In this document: positions 7,249-16,358 of the stretch, piece after piece
How the letters are laid out: every line of letters starts with the position of its first letter
Numbering within the stretch: position 1 is the first letter of the stretch
Assembly (NCBI GenBank): GCA_029688825.1
Contig: JARUKX010000011.1
Span: 1-64,000, forward strand
Origin: Haloarculaceae archaeon H-GB1-1
GTDB lineage: Archaea > Halobacteriota > Halobacteria > Halobacteriales > Haloarculaceae
Direction of reading: 5' to 3'
Length of the DNA stretch: 64,000 nucleotides
Notes under the pieces: generated by a model
Seen by the model: the letters and a program-made list of their open reading frames with translations, nothing else
Databases searched by the model: none
What the model was told of the DNA's origin: nothing
Translations under genes and position numbers: made by a program

Positions 7249-8664
7249 TTGCTGTCCATCGGCGTGACGGTAGGACCGGCGAGGGCGGCTCAGACGCACG
7301 TCGCCATCCAGTCGGTGAACGCCTCCGTCTCCGACCCGGCACCGGGAGAGCAGTTCACGCTCACCATCACGGTCGCGAACCTCCAGAGCAGTTCCGGACC
7401 GGTCGAGGTGACCGACGTCTACGTCAGGCGAGCGGGGAGCACCGAGGAGTTCGCACGCATAGACGACGTCGGCACGGTCGCCCCCGGGGGAACGTTGCAG
7501 ATTCCGCTGCCAGTTCAGTTCGACGAGCCCGGCGGGAAGCGACTCACCGTTAGCGCGGTCGTGCAAGACGGTGACGGCGACTTCGAGCGAGTGAACTACC
7601 CGCTGTACGTGGACGTCGAGGAACCGAACGATGCGACCCTCTCGTTCTCGCAGGTGGACCCCGTCGCCGGCCAAGAGAGCGCGATCAACGTCACCGTCTC
7701 GAACGGCGACCAGCAGCCGCTGTCGAACGCCCGGCTCGGCCTCTCCGGTCCGGCGACCATCGAGAATCCGGAGCGCGTCACGGCCTCGCTGGCCGCCGGA
7801 ACCCAGACCAGCCACACCTACCAGGTGACGTTCGACGACCCGGGTCGACGGACGCTCGACGCCACGCTCACCTACGAGACCAGCGCAGGCTACACCCGCT
7901 CCGTGAACGGGAGCCTCGACGTCGACGTCGACGCCGCCACGGTCGACACCGACCTGTCCGTCGAGGCGGTCGAGGAGAACGGAACGTCACGAATCCGTGC
8001 GACCGTCACGGAGTACGGCAACGTCGAACTCCGGGACGTGCAGGTGCGCGCCGTCGCGGACGGTCGGACGGTGGCACGCTCGCTCGTGCCCGACGTTCCG
8101 GCGGAGGGGTCGAAGACCGTGTCGCTCGCGGTCGACGACGTGTCGGCCGGGAACGTCACCGTGGTCGCCGACTACACCGCCGCCGGCGAGCGGCGAACCA
8201 TCGATCGGACCATCCGGTACACGCCCGCCCCGAACGCCGCCGTCACGCTCACCGGCGTCGAGGTGACGCGAACGAACGGGGTCGTCACGCTGGACGGCGA
8301 CGCCGCGAACGTCGGGAACGCCGACGCCAGGTCCGTCCTCCTCAGCGTGGTCGAGACCGACGGCGTCAGGCCGGTCCCGCCGAAGAAGGAGTACTTCGTC
8401 GGCGCGATCGAAACGAGCGAGTTCGCGACCTTCGAACTGACCGCGAACGTCTCCGCCGACGTCGACGCGGTCCCGGTCCGCGTCGAGTACACTGTCGACG
8501 GCGAGCGCGTCTCCGAGGTCGTCAGCGTCGACGTCAGCGGCAGTACTGGGGGCAGTGACGGACAGTCCGGGCCAGGGATCGGGCTCCCGCTGGTCGGCAT
8601 CGGGGCCGTCCTGGTCGCGCTCATCCTTCTCGTCGGTGGGGTCTACGCGTGGCGTCGACGATGA
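7249..8664 (+). CDS. Secreted, membrane-anchored CARDB-repeat protein of an ABC operon
   Basis: This surface protein has about 471 residues. The reading frame opens inside a hydrophobic signal segment (VLLSIGVTVGPARA). The true start is probably upstream: the frame is open from 7207, where a CTG overlaps the preceding stop, and would give a fuller signal peptide. The ectodomain contains about three to four CARDB-like beta-sandwich repeats (for example FTLTITVANLQSSSGPVEV and AINVTVSNGDQQPLSNARL) with N-glycosylation-type NVT/NGS sites. A C-terminal membrane helix (GIGLPLVGIGAVLVALILLV) ends in RRR. It overlaps the ABC ATPase gene by ATGA, so it is likely the extracellular component of the transporter. 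Confidence 0.8.
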   Translation: MLSIGVTVGPARAAQTHVAIQSVNASVSDPAPGEQFTLTITVANLQSSSGPVEVTDVYVRRAGSTEEFARIDDVGTVAPGGTLQIPLPVQFDEPGGKRLTVSAVVQDGDGDFERVNYPLYVDVEEPNDATLSFSQVDPVAGQESAINVTVSNGDQQPLSNARLGLSGPATIENPERVTASLAAGTQTSHTYQVTFDDPGRRTLDATLTYETSAGYTRSVNGSLDVDVDAATVDTDLSVEAVEENGTSRIRATVTEYGNVELRDVQVRAVADGRTVARSLVPDVPAEGSKTVSLAVDDVSAGNVTVVADYTAAGERRTIDRTIRYTPAPNAAVTLTGVEVTRTNGVVTLDGDAANVGNADARSVLLSVVETDGVRPVPPKKEYFVGAIETSEFATFELTANVSADVDAVPVRVEYTVDGERVSEVVSVDVSGSTGGSDGQSGPGIGLPLVGIGAVLVALILLVGGVYAWRRR

Positions 8665-9323
8665 ACGTCATCGAACTCGTCGGCGTGACGAAGCGCTACC
8701 AGATGGGCGAGGAGGTCGTCGAGGCGCTGAAGGGCGTCGACTTCCACGCCGAACCCGGCGAGATGGTGGTGGTCATCGGGCCGTCGGGCTCCGGCAAGAG
8801 CACGATGCTCAACATGATCGGGCTCCTCGATACGCCGACTGAGGGGACCGTTCTGCACCGCGGCCACGACGTCTCTGACCTGACCGAGGACGAACTCACC
8901 GAGGAGCGACGGTCCGGCATCGGGTTCGTCTTCCAGGCCTTCCACCTGCTCCCGGTGCTCGACGCCGTCGAGAACGTCGAACTGCCGTCGATGTGGGACA
9001 CGGACGTCGACCGGCACGACCGCGCCATCTCGCTCCTCGAGCGGGTCGGGCTCGGCGACCGCCTCGATCACACGCCCACAGAACTCTCCGGTGGGCAGCG
9101 CCAGCGCGTCGCCATCGCTCGGGCGCTCATCAACGAACCACACATCGTGCTCGCCGACGAGCCCACGGGCAATCTGGACCGCGAGACCGCCCGCAACATC
9201 CTCGACATGTTCACACAGCTCAAGACCGAGGAGGACGTGGCCATCGTCGCCGTCACCCACGACGAACTGTTCCGCGAGTTCGCCGACCGGACGGTCAGCC
9301 TCGTCGACGGGAGGATCCGCTGA
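8661..9323 (+). CDS. MacB/LolD-type ABC transporter ATP-binding protein
   Basis: This 220-residue ATPase has Walker A GPSGSGKST, Q-loop in FVFQAFHLLPVLDAVENV, signature LSGGQRQRVAIARAL, Walker B HIVLADEPTGNLD and the switch His in VTHDE. It groups by sequence with MacB/LolD-type (DUF-type mechanotransmission) exporters rather than nutrient importers, consistent with the partner permease. ATG 8661 overlaps the CARDB gene stop by ATGA; a GTG at 8649 is the upstream alternative. The permease begins one base after the stop overlap, giving a tight three-gene operon. Confidence 0.92.
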   Translation: MNVIELVGVTKRYQMGEEVVEALKGVDFHAEPGEMVVVIGPSGSGKSTMLNMIGLLDTPTEGTVLHRGHDVSDLTEDELTEERRSGIGFVFQAFHLLPVLDAVENVELPSMWDTDVDRHDRAISLLERVGLGDRLDHTPTELSGGQRQRVAIARALINEPHIVLADEPTGNLDRETARNILDMFTQLKTEEDVAIVAVTHDELFREFADRTVSLVDGRIR

Positions 9324-10471
9324 TGGCCCGGCGTGGCCTCCGCTGGCGGTTCCCGAGCTGGATGCTGGCGTGGCGGAACTTCAAGCGGAACACGGTCCGC
9401 AGCGCGCTCGCGGCGCTGGGCATCGTCATCGGTGTCGTCGCCATCGCGTCGCTCGGGATGGTCGGCGCGGCCATCCAGTACAGCACGACGGAGAACCTGG
9501 GGAGCCTGACGAACCAGGTGACTGTCACGTCCGGTACGGACAACCCCAACGATGGCCTGACGGAGACGGACGTGCGGGACCTCGAACAGGTCGCCGTCGA
9601 CGAGATCGTCGTCCCGCAGAAGTCGAACGCCACGACGCTCGAAGGAAACGGAACCGAGCGACGCGTCCGCGTCGTGGGGGTGACCCGCGCGAGCGCACTG
9701 TACTCGGCGACCGAGAGCGCGGCGACCGAGGGCGAGTCACCGGATAGATTGCGCTCCGGCGCGCTCGTCACCCCCCAGCTCGCGTCCGACCTCGATCTCG
9801 AACTCGGCGACCCCGTCGTCTACGACGGTGCCACCTACCGGATTCGCGGCATCGTCGAAGCCGAGGGCTTCGGCGGCGGCCAGACGCTCGTGCTCCCCGT
9901 CTCCGCACTCTCCGAGCAGGAGTACTACGACACGGTGACCGTCGTCGCCCCGAACGGGGACGCCGCGGAGGCGTACGCCGACCGCGTCGAGGCGTCGCTC
10001 AACGCCCGCGAGGACGTCGTGACCGTCACCACGAACGAGGACATCCGCGAGAACATCGAGACCTTCACGCGGACGCTGAACCTCGCGCTCCTGGGAATCG
10101 GCTCCATCTCGCTCGTCGTCGCCAGCGTCGCCATCCTGAACGTCATGCTCATGAGCACCATCGAGCGACGGGGCGAGATCGGCGTCCTCCGTGCCGTCGG
10201 CGTCCGGCGCAGCGAAGTCCTTCGGATGATCCTCTCCGAAGCGACGGTCATCGGGCTCATCGGCGGGAGCGTCGGGGCGTTGCTCTCGCTCGGCGTCGGC
10301 CTCGGCATAAACGAACTCCTGTTCGGGAGACCGTCGCTCGTGTTCGCCTGGGATAGCGCCCGCTATCTCGTCTACGGGTTCGGCTTCGGCGCGCTGGCGA
10401 GCCTCCTCAGCGGCGTGTATCCTGCCTGGAAAGCGGCGAACGACCCGCCCGTGGAGGCGCTTCGAGGGTGA
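9323..10471 (+). CDS. MacB/FtsX-like ABC transporter permease
   Basis: This 382-residue permease has the MacB topology. One N-terminal membrane helix lies in LAALGIVIGVVAIASLGMVG. A roughly 200-residue extracytoplasmic MacB_PCD domain follows, and then three C-terminal helices: LLGIGSISLVVASVAILNVM, ATVIGLIGGSVGALLSLGVG and a last one near LVYGFGFGALASLLSG. The cytoplasmic motif ERRGEIGVLRAVGVRRSEVL is the coupling helix typical of FtsX-like permeases, and the tail GVYPAWKAANDPPVEALRG is conserved. With the ATPase and CARDB protein it probably forms an exporter or lipoprotein/antibiotic-efflux-type complex at the cell envelope. Confidence 0.9.
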   Translation: MARRGLRWRFPSWMLAWRNFKRNTVRSALAALGIVIGVVAIASLGMVGAAIQYSTTENLGSLTNQVTVTSGTDNPNDGLTETDVRDLEQVAVDEIVVPQKSNATTLEGNGTERRVRVVGVTRASALYSATESAATEGESPDRLRSGALVTPQLASDLDLELGDPVVYDGATYRIRGIVEAEGFGGGQTLVLPVSALSEQEYYDTVTVVAPNGDAAEAYADRVEASLNAREDVVTVTTNEDIRENIETFTRTLNLALLGIGSISLVVASVAILNVMLMSTIERRGEIGVLRAVGVRRSEVLRMILSEATVIGLIGGSVGALLSLGVGLGINELLFGRPSLVFAWDSARYLVYGFGFGALASLLSGVYPAWKAANDPPVEALRG

Positions 10472-10509
10472 CGGAGGGACGATCGGACGCCGACGTCGGC
10501 ACGGACGCG

Positions 10510-10863
10510 CTAGTCCAGCCCCAGGCTCAGTTTCAGCGCGTCGTCGATCTCCGACATGACCGACTCGCCCAGGCTCCCCTCCACCGAGTGAACCCGCTCG
10601 GGGATGGAGAGTACCCGAATCTGATCGAGCCGCACGGACGAGTCCTTCTCGAAGGGCGACGTTGCGGCCTCGACGAGCACCTCGAACGGGTAGCCTCTGT
10701 AGGTGCCCGTCGCCGGCGCGACGATGGTCGTGCTCGAATTCGCGTTGCCGACGTCGTTCTGGACGACGACCGCCGGCCGAGTCTTCCTCATCTCGTGACC
10801 CTCGGCGGGGTCGAGTCGGACGATGACGACGTCGCCGCGTCGAATCTCCGGGGCGTCACTCAT
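10510..10863 (-). CDS. MazF/PemK-like toxin (endoribonuclease family)
   Basis: This is a 117-residue PemK/MazF fold protein: RRGDVVIVRLDPAEGHEMRK and TRPAVVVQND at the N terminus are the signature strands, followed by TTIVAPATG and the C-terminal EDS-like SVRLDQIRVL region. MazF toxins cleave mRNA when the antitoxin is degraded. The start overlaps the stop of the upstream small gene at 10860-11096 by ATGA, the usual antitoxin-first arrangement. Whether it is toxic in this host is not shown. Confidence 0.88.
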   Translation of the reverse strand: MSDAPEIRRGDVVIVRLDPAEGHEMRKTRPAVVVQNDVGNANSSTTIVAPATGTYRGYPFEVLVEAATSPFEKDSSVRLDQIRVLSIPERVHSVEGSLGESVMSEIDDALKLSLGLD

Positions 10864-11096
10864 TCATCGAGCCCGTCCCACGCCTCGTCCGACGCGTCGT
10901 CCCACTCGTTCGCGAGGTCCGCCGCGCTCTCCGACGCCTCGCGGTAGGCGGCCGCCAGTTCGTCCTCGTCGGGCCCCTCGGCCTCGACCTCGACGACGGC
11001 GACCGTCACGCGCTTGTTCGCGTACTCCGTCCCGAGGTAGATGCGACCCCGGTCGTCCGTCTCGTTCGTCTGGAGTTCGTCGGCGTCGACCTTCAT
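10860..11096 (-). CDS. Antitoxin partner of the MazF-like toxin
   Basis: This very acidic 78-residue protein opens with MKVDADELQTNETDDRGRI and YLGTEYANKRV, an AbrB/MazE-like swapped-hairpin pattern. It is followed by a helical acidic tail (DELAAAYREASESAADLANE) suited to wrapping the toxin. ATG 11096 is chosen because the upstream in-frame extension contains no conserved sequence and crosses the divergent promoter. Coupling by ATGA to the toxin supports the pairing. MazE-type antitoxins normally repress their own operon; no operator was identified. Confidence 0.75.
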   Translation of the reverse strand: MKVDADELQTNETDDRGRIYLGTEYANKRVTVAVVEVEAEGPDEDELAAAYREASESAADLANEWDDASDEAWDGLDE

Positions 11097-11228
11097 GATG
11101 CCCACTATGACCCACGGCCATATAGGTGTTGCCCACGGGAGCCCACGTACAACGGAAGCCGACGGAGGGGCACCATCGGCGGACGAGTCCATAAGGCCAC
11201 CCGGACCGAATTTCGAGTGGGAGAGACA

Positions 11229-11711
11229 ATGAATTTCGACGAATTCACCGGCGAGGTACAGCACCGTCTCGAACTTCCCGAAACGGGTGAAACGGTGCGG
11301 GCGATTCGCGCGACGCTGATGAGCCTCGGTCGACGTATTCCGGCAGAGAACGCCGAGGACCTCGCTGCGTCACTTCCGATGGAGATCAAGTGGTACATGA
11401 CCGGCGCGGTCCACGAGCACGGCCAGCGGTTCGACTGGACGGAGTTCCTCGCGAACGTCAGCGATATCGAGGGCGTCGAGCCACAGGACGCGGCCTACCA
11501 CGCGCAGGTCATCGTTGACCTCGTGCGGACGCTCGTCCCGGACTCCGACTTCCAGCAACTCCGTGACCAGTTACCTGAGAGCGAGGACGACGAGAACTGG
11601 CGGAAGCTCTTCGCGGTCGTCGATGCCGGCGGCTGGGGCGAGGCACAGGAAGCACAGACCGGAGGTGGTCCGCAGCAGGGCGACGACGCCGTGGACCGTT
11701 CCGTCGAGTGA
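11229..11711 (+). CDS. DUF2267 protein
   Basis: This 160-residue protein is a clear DUF2267 member. It opens MNFDEFTGEVQHRLELPETG and has the internal repeat of helical segments (VRAIRATLMSLGRRIPAENA, LAASLPMEIKWYMTG, FDWTEFLANVSDIEG). DUF2267 proteins are small soluble helical proteins of unknown function, often next to stress or PRC-barrel genes. The tail is Gly/Gln-flavoured but short. ATG 11229 is preferred to the GTG at 11217. It is transcribed divergently from the toxin-antitoxin pair. Confidence 0.85.
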   Translation: MNFDEFTGEVQHRLELPETGETVRAIRATLMSLGRRIPAENAEDLAASLPMEIKWYMTGAVHEHGQRFDWTEFLANVSDIEGVEPQDAAYHAQVIVDLVRTLVPDSDFQQLRDQLPESEDDENWRKLFAVVDAGGWGEAQEAQTGGGPQQGDDAVDRSVE

Positions 11712-11797
11712 GTGGCGACCGAACACCGTCTCCGAACCCTCCACGAACCCGATTCTCACCCTTTTTTTACAGCTCCGGTCAGACGTGCGACCAACGA

Positions 11798-12991
11798 ATG
11801 AGTGCTCGGCGTCGGCTGGCCCTGGTCGTCTGGAGCGTCCTCGTCTCGCAGGTGTTCCTCTATCCCGGGCTCTCGGACACCGTCGCCGCGCTCGGTGGCG
11901 GGGACGACATCCTCGCGAGCACCTGGTTCCTCGTCGCCGAGTTCGGTGCGTTCGTCTGCTTCGCCGTCGTGTGGGGCGTCGCCAGCGACGCGTTGGAGCG
12001 ACGCGCTCCGTTCGTGGTCCTCGGCGCTCTCGGTGGCGCGGCGAGCTACGTGACCGTTGCAGTCGCTCCACGGCTGGGTCTCGGTTTCACTGCCGTCCTC
12101 GGACTGCGAGCCGTCGGTGGGGCGTTCACCATCGGCGCGTTCTCGCTCGCCATCACGATGCTGATGGACCTCTCGGGAGGCCACGGCCGGAACATGGGGG
12201 CTGCCGGCACGGCTATCGGCGTCGGCGCTGCGCTCGGGTCGGTCGTCGGCGGCCAACTCGCCGCAATCGGGCCGCTCGTTCCACTCTACGGCGGCGCGGC
12301 GGTTCTCACTGCCGCCGCCGCGCTCGCCGCGACTGTCCCCGACCGAAGTCCCGACGACGGGCTCCCCCTCGGCACGCTGCTCGACCGCGTCCGCGGTCGG
12401 CCGCTGCTGTTCGTTCCCTTCGCCTTCGGCTACGTCGACAGACTCACTGCCGGCTTCATGGCGCTCACCGGCGTGGCCTACTTCCGGGACGCGATGGGCA
12501 TCGACGCGGCGCAGGCCGGGCTCACGCTGGCGCTGTTCTTCGTCCCCTTCGCCGTGTTTCAGTACCCCCTCGGGTCGATGTCGGACCGAATCGGCCGGTT
12601 CCGGCCGGTCGTCGTCGGGTCGATACTGTACGGCGTGACGCTCATCGCCGTCGGACTCGCTCCGACCTACGTCGCCGCCGCCGGCCTGCTGGTCGTCGTC
12701 GGGCTCTGTGGCGCGGTCGTCTCGCCGACGACGATGGCGCTCGTCACCGACGTCGTCCCCCCGACGGAGCGCGGTGCCGCGATGGGTGGGTTCAACGTCT
12801 TCGGGAGTCTCGGGATGCTGAGCGGCTTTCTCGTCGGCGGCTTCGTCACCGACCGGTACGGCTATCTCGCCGCATTCCTCACCGCCGGCGGCCTCGAAAT
12901 CGCCATCGCGGTCGTCGCGGCCGGCGCAGTACGGAAGATCGCCTTCGAGCCGGAGTCTGGAACGGCGTCACCGAAACTCCGGACGGACTGA
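11798..12991 (+). CDS. Major facilitator superfamily transporter
   Basis: This 397-residue carrier has about twelve hydrophobic helices in two halves. The central motif-A-like loop is GSMSDRIGRFRPVVVGS in the second half, and DVVPPTERGAAMGGFN is typical of drug/metabolite MFS carriers. ATG 11798 lies about 30 nt after a T-rich TATA-like element (11761-11769), consistent with a leaderless transcript; the longer frame from 11708 would overlap the upstream gene and add a disordered leader. The substrate cannot be deduced. Confidence 0.88.
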   Translation: MSARRRLALVVWSVLVSQVFLYPGLSDTVAALGGGDDILASTWFLVAEFGAFVCFAVVWGVASDALERRAPFVVLGALGGAASYVTVAVAPRLGLGFTAVLGLRAVGGAFTIGAFSLAITMLMDLSGGHGRNMGAAGTAIGVGAALGSVVGGQLAAIGPLVPLYGGAAVLTAAAALAATVPDRSPDDGLPLGTLLDRVRGRPLLFVPFAFGYVDRLTAGFMALTGVAYFRDAMGIDAAQAGLTLALFFVPFAVFQYPLGSMSDRIGRFRPVVVGSILYGVTLIAVGLAPTYVAAAGLLVVVGLCGAVVSPTTMALVTDVVPPTERGAAMGGFNVFGSLGMLSGFLVGGFVTDRYGYLAAFLTAGGLEIAIAVVAAGAVRKIAFEPESGTASPKLRTD

Positions 12992-13033
12992 GTCGCCGAA
13001 TCCAGCGACCGCCGGTGGGTTCGCGGTCCAGGC

Positions 13034-14113
13034 TCAGGACTCGGCCCCCGCGACGTGCCCGTCGTCGATGGGGTCCTCTACGTCGCCCATGACCGATTCG
13101 AGCAGGTCCGTGACGGTCACCATCCCGACGACGGCACCGTCTTCGAAGACGATGGCGAGCTCCTGATTCTCCGCCTGGAACTGGTCGATGGCGTCGCTGA
13201 CGTCCACGTCCGGGGACAGCGTCATCGGCGGCGCTGCCACCTCGGCGAAGTCGACGTCGCCGGTAGCGAGGGTCCCGCGGTGTCTCGCCAGGACCGGAAA
13301 GTAGACGATTCCCTCGAAGTCGGTCAGTTCCTCGCCGACCAGCGGGTAGCGCGTGTGCGGGCTCTCCTCCATCCGGCGGAGGTTCTCCTCCGCGTCGACG
13401 GCCGTCGACAGCGCGACGACGTCCTCGGCGGGGACCATCACCTCGCGCACCGGCCGCTCGCCGATCTGGAAGGCGTTCATCACCTCCTCGCGCCGTTCGT
13501 CGGAGAGGTCGCCCTCGTCGAGCACCGACCCGAGTCGGTTCCGGAGATCCGCTCGGGACTCGATGACGTCCTCCTCGGTTTCGAGCCACGCTCCGGTCAT
13601 CTCGACGCCGAACAGCTTCAGCGTCCCCTTCGCGACCGAGTCGCCGAGCCTGATGACCGGGGTAATCGCGTAGTGGAACCAGTACAGCGGTGTTGCGCCG
13701 TAGCGACACACCATCCGGGAGCGCTCGACGCCGAGATAGGTCGGCGTCTGCTCGCCGTGTGTCAGGTGGACGAGGTTGATGATGAGGAAGGCGATAATCG
13801 CGCCCGCACCGACGCCCGCGAGTCGCGAATCCGCGAACACCGGCTCGAAGATGGCCGCCAGCGCGGGTTCGGCGACGATCCCGACCGCGATACTCGACGC
13901 GGTGATTCCCACCTGGCAGGTCGTGAGATACAGCTCCAGATTCTGTGTCATCTCCCACGCTCGCTCCAGTGCGGGGTGGCCGTCGCCGACGAACTCCCGT
14001 TCGCTGAACTGCCGCGCTCGCGTCAGGGCGAACTCGATGGCGACGAAGAACCCGTTCGTCAGGATGAGGGCCACACCAGCAGCCAACCGACCTACGAGTT
14101 CGATAGTGTTCAT
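13034..14113 (-). CDS. CNNM/CorC-type membrane protein (DUF21 + CBS pair)
   Basis: This 359-residue protein has an N-terminal DUF21 transmembrane domain: MNTIELVGRLAAGVALILTN and GFFVAIEFALTRARQF open it, and two further hydrophobic blocks follow (QVGITASSIAVGIVAEPAL, AIIAFLIINLVHLTHGEQTP). Two CBS domains then begin at RPVREVMVPAEDVVALST and near LSPDVDVSDAID. The family transports or senses Mg2+ and other cations, with CBS domains binding ATP-Mg. The C-terminal CorC_HlyC domain is absent, so it is a short version. ATG 14113 starts directly at the first helix. It lies head-to-tail with the antiporter gene upstream. Confidence 0.88.
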   Translation of the reverse strand: MNTIELVGRLAAGVALILTNGFFVAIEFALTRARQFSEREFVGDGHPALERAWEMTQNLELYLTTCQVGITASSIAVGIVAEPALAAIFEPVFADSRLAGVGAGAIIAFLIINLVHLTHGEQTPTYLGVERSRMVCRYGATPLYWFHYAITPVIRLGDSVAKGTLKLFGVEMTGAWLETEEDVIESRADLRNRLGSVLDEGDLSDERREEVMNAFQIGERPVREVMVPAEDVVALSTAVDAEENLRRMEESPHTRYPLVGEELTDFEGIVYFPVLARHRGTLATGDVDFAEVAAPPMTLSPDVDVSDAIDQFQAENQELAIVFEDGAVVGMVTVTDLLESVMGDVEDPIDDGHVAGAES

Positions 14114-14216
14114 TGGTGAGGACGTTGCACCGAGGGGGTGAAAGTTCCGGCTATCTATCAACAGCGGCGCCAGCGATTGGCTGCTCGGGACTGGGTCTCG
14201 GTGCCGAACTGGGCGC

Positions 14217-16085
14217 TCACGTCGTACAGTACTCGATAGCCTCGCGGACCGCCTCTTTCCGTCCGAGCAGGGTCAGGTGGTCACCCATCTCGATCACGTC
14301 GTCCGGGTGGGGGAGCTGGTTGGTGTGATCGCGACTGATCAGCGCGAGGTGGCACCCGTCGGGCAGTTCCTCCGACAACTCGGACACCGATTTCCCGACG
14401 TGGTCGCCCGACGTGACCTCCACCTCCTGTACGTCCCCGTCCTGGTCGAGTTCTGTCATCCATTGAGAGATGCCCGGTCGTTCGATGACGTTGTCCATCG
14501 ACCAGGCGACCGACATCGATGTCGAGATGGCTTCGACGTCGACGTCCTCGAACGCGTCGAGGTTCGATGGCTGATTCACACGGGCGACCACCGTCTCGAC
14601 GTCGTAGGTGTTCTTCGCGAGCTGTCCAGCCAGGAGATTCACGTCGTCGTCTTTGGTCGCTACGGCGAGGATCTTCGCGTTCTCGATCCCTGCTCGTTCC
14701 AGGACGTCCCGCTGCGTTCCGTCGCCGTTCCGGACGGCGAATCCCGCTTCGCGGAGTTCCTCGACGACGCGCTGATCGCGTTCGATTATAACCACGTCCT
14801 CGCCGCGTTCTTCGAGCCGACTGGCGAGTTCTTTGCCGACACGGCCGCCGCCGATGATGATTGCCCGCATTGGTATCACGTCGAGTGCCTGTGCGAGATG
14901 ACGCGCCAACCCTCCTTCAAACACGACGGTCGCGAAGATGACGAGAAAGACGGTTCCGACGAGCGCCGTCGCCGTCGACGGATCCGTCGGTTGCAGTTCG
15001 AGCGCGAAGAGGGTCGCGACGCTGGCCGGGATGATGCCCCGCGGTCCGAGGCCGCTGATGAAGACTCGCTCGTGGATCGTCAACCGATCCCCCGCGGTAC
15101 TGAGGAGGACGGCGACGGGCCGGATGAGCCCCGCTATCGCGACGACAGTGACGATACCACCGACGCCGAGTTCGAGCAGGTCGTCGATCGAGAGGAGCGA
15201 CGCGAGCGTGATGAACACGAAGGCGATCACCAGCAGCGAGATGTCGCCCTTGAACTGCTCGATGGTGTCCCGGTACGGGATGTCCGTGTTCCCGAGGAGG
15301 AACCCGCCCGTCGCGACCGCTGCGATGCCCGCCTCCGAGGCACCGAATCGTGCACCGATCACCTCGGCGAGTCCGTACATCACCAGCGAGGCGACGAGCA
15401 CCATGAGCCGCGCGTTCTGCGGCGCGTTCTCGACCGCTTGCGTGCCGTGTCGGAGGACGTACCACAGCACGCCCGCGACCGACGCGCCGACGGCGATCCC
15501 GAGACCGAATCGGACGGCGAACTCCCGGACGAGGACCGGCACTCCCTGCGACCCCAGCAGGACGTACTCGAACATGACGATGGCCATGATCGCCGCCGTG
15601 ACGTCGTTGACGACGCCCTCCGTTTCGAGCGTCGAGGCGACGCGTTCTCGCACCGGAACCACGCTCATGATCGGCGTGATCACCGTGGGGCCGGTCGCGA
15701 CCAGCAGCGACCCGATGAGGAACGCGACGTCCCACGGGGTTCCGAGGACGTAGTGGACGACGAGCGCCGTCCCCACGAGCGAGACGGCCGCCCCGAGCGT
15801 GACCAGCCGAAGCGTCTCTCGCTGTGCACTCCGAATCCGGTCGAGTCGGAGGTGAAATGCACCCTCGAAGACGATGATTGCGACGCTCAATCCGACGATT
15901 GCCTGGAGGGCGTTCCCGAAGATGCCGGGCGTGATGAGACCGAGCCCTTCCGGGCCGACGAGGACCCCCGCGAGGATCAGAAAGACGACGCTCGGAACGC
16001 GGAGCCTGTCAGCCAGGACCTGGGCAACGACGCCCAACCCCATGATCGTCACGACGATCTGGATGATGTCGACCGCGGCACTCAT
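14217..16085 (-). CDS. CPA-type cation/proton antiporter with RCK domains
   Basis: This 622-residue membrane protein has an N-terminal antiporter domain of about 390 residues with twelve or so helices, including TEGVVNDVTAAIMAIV, where the paired acidic region of NhaP/CPA1 exchangers lies, and GLGPRGIIPASVATLFAL, the usual G-P-R-G segment. It is followed by TrkA_N (MRAIIIGGGRVGKELASRL, NAD-binding glycines) and TrkA_C, which begins near VQEVEVTSGDHVGKSV. It exchanges Na+ or K+ for H+, with the RCK part sensing nucleotides, and probably contributes to salt and pH balance. The C-terminal domains are complete. Confidence 0.9.
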   Translation of the reverse strand: MSAAVDIIQIVVTIMGLGVVAQVLADRLRVPSVVFLILAGVLVGPEGLGLITPGIFGNALQAIVGLSVAIIVFEGAFHLRLDRIRSAQRETLRLVTLGAAVSLVGTALVVHYVLGTPWDVAFLIGSLLVATGPTVITPIMSVVPVRERVASTLETEGVVNDVTAAIMAIVMFEYVLLGSQGVPVLVREFAVRFGLGIAVGASVAGVLWYVLRHGTQAVENAPQNARLMVLVASLVMYGLAEVIGARFGASEAGIAAVATGGFLLGNTDIPYRDTIEQFKGDISLLVIAFVFITLASLLSIDDLLELGVGGIVTVVAIAGLIRPVAVLLSTAGDRLTIHERVFISGLGPRGIIPASVATLFALELQPTDPSTATALVGTVFLVIFATVVFEGGLARHLAQALDVIPMRAIIIGGGRVGKELASRLEERGEDVVIIERDQRVVEELREAGFAVRNGDGTQRDVLERAGIENAKILAVATKDDDVNLLAGQLAKNTYDVETVVARVNQPSNLDAFEDVDVEAISTSMSVAWSMDNVIERPGISQWMTELDQDGDVQEVEVTSGDHVGKSVSELSEELPDGCHLALISRDHTNQLPHPDDVIEMGDHLTLLGRKEAVREAIEYCTT

Positions 16086-16358
16086 CCTACCAAATCACAC
16101 GTATTCCGGGAACGATTGGTAAACGACTTCATCGGATGTCTTGCGTAATACAGAACGACCAATCCACAAAGAGCCTTCCACATCCGATTCCGAATCGGAC
16201 GCGAATCGGTTCGTCTGGCTGTTCACCGTCGACGAACTGGCGGCCAATGGGAGTGTCGCCAGGGACCACCACAGACCACGGCGGTCATCGGCCGAGCCCA
16301 GAAGTTGAGACCGGTCGTCTCGATGCATAGACGACACAGCGTATATGAGAACCGGCCA

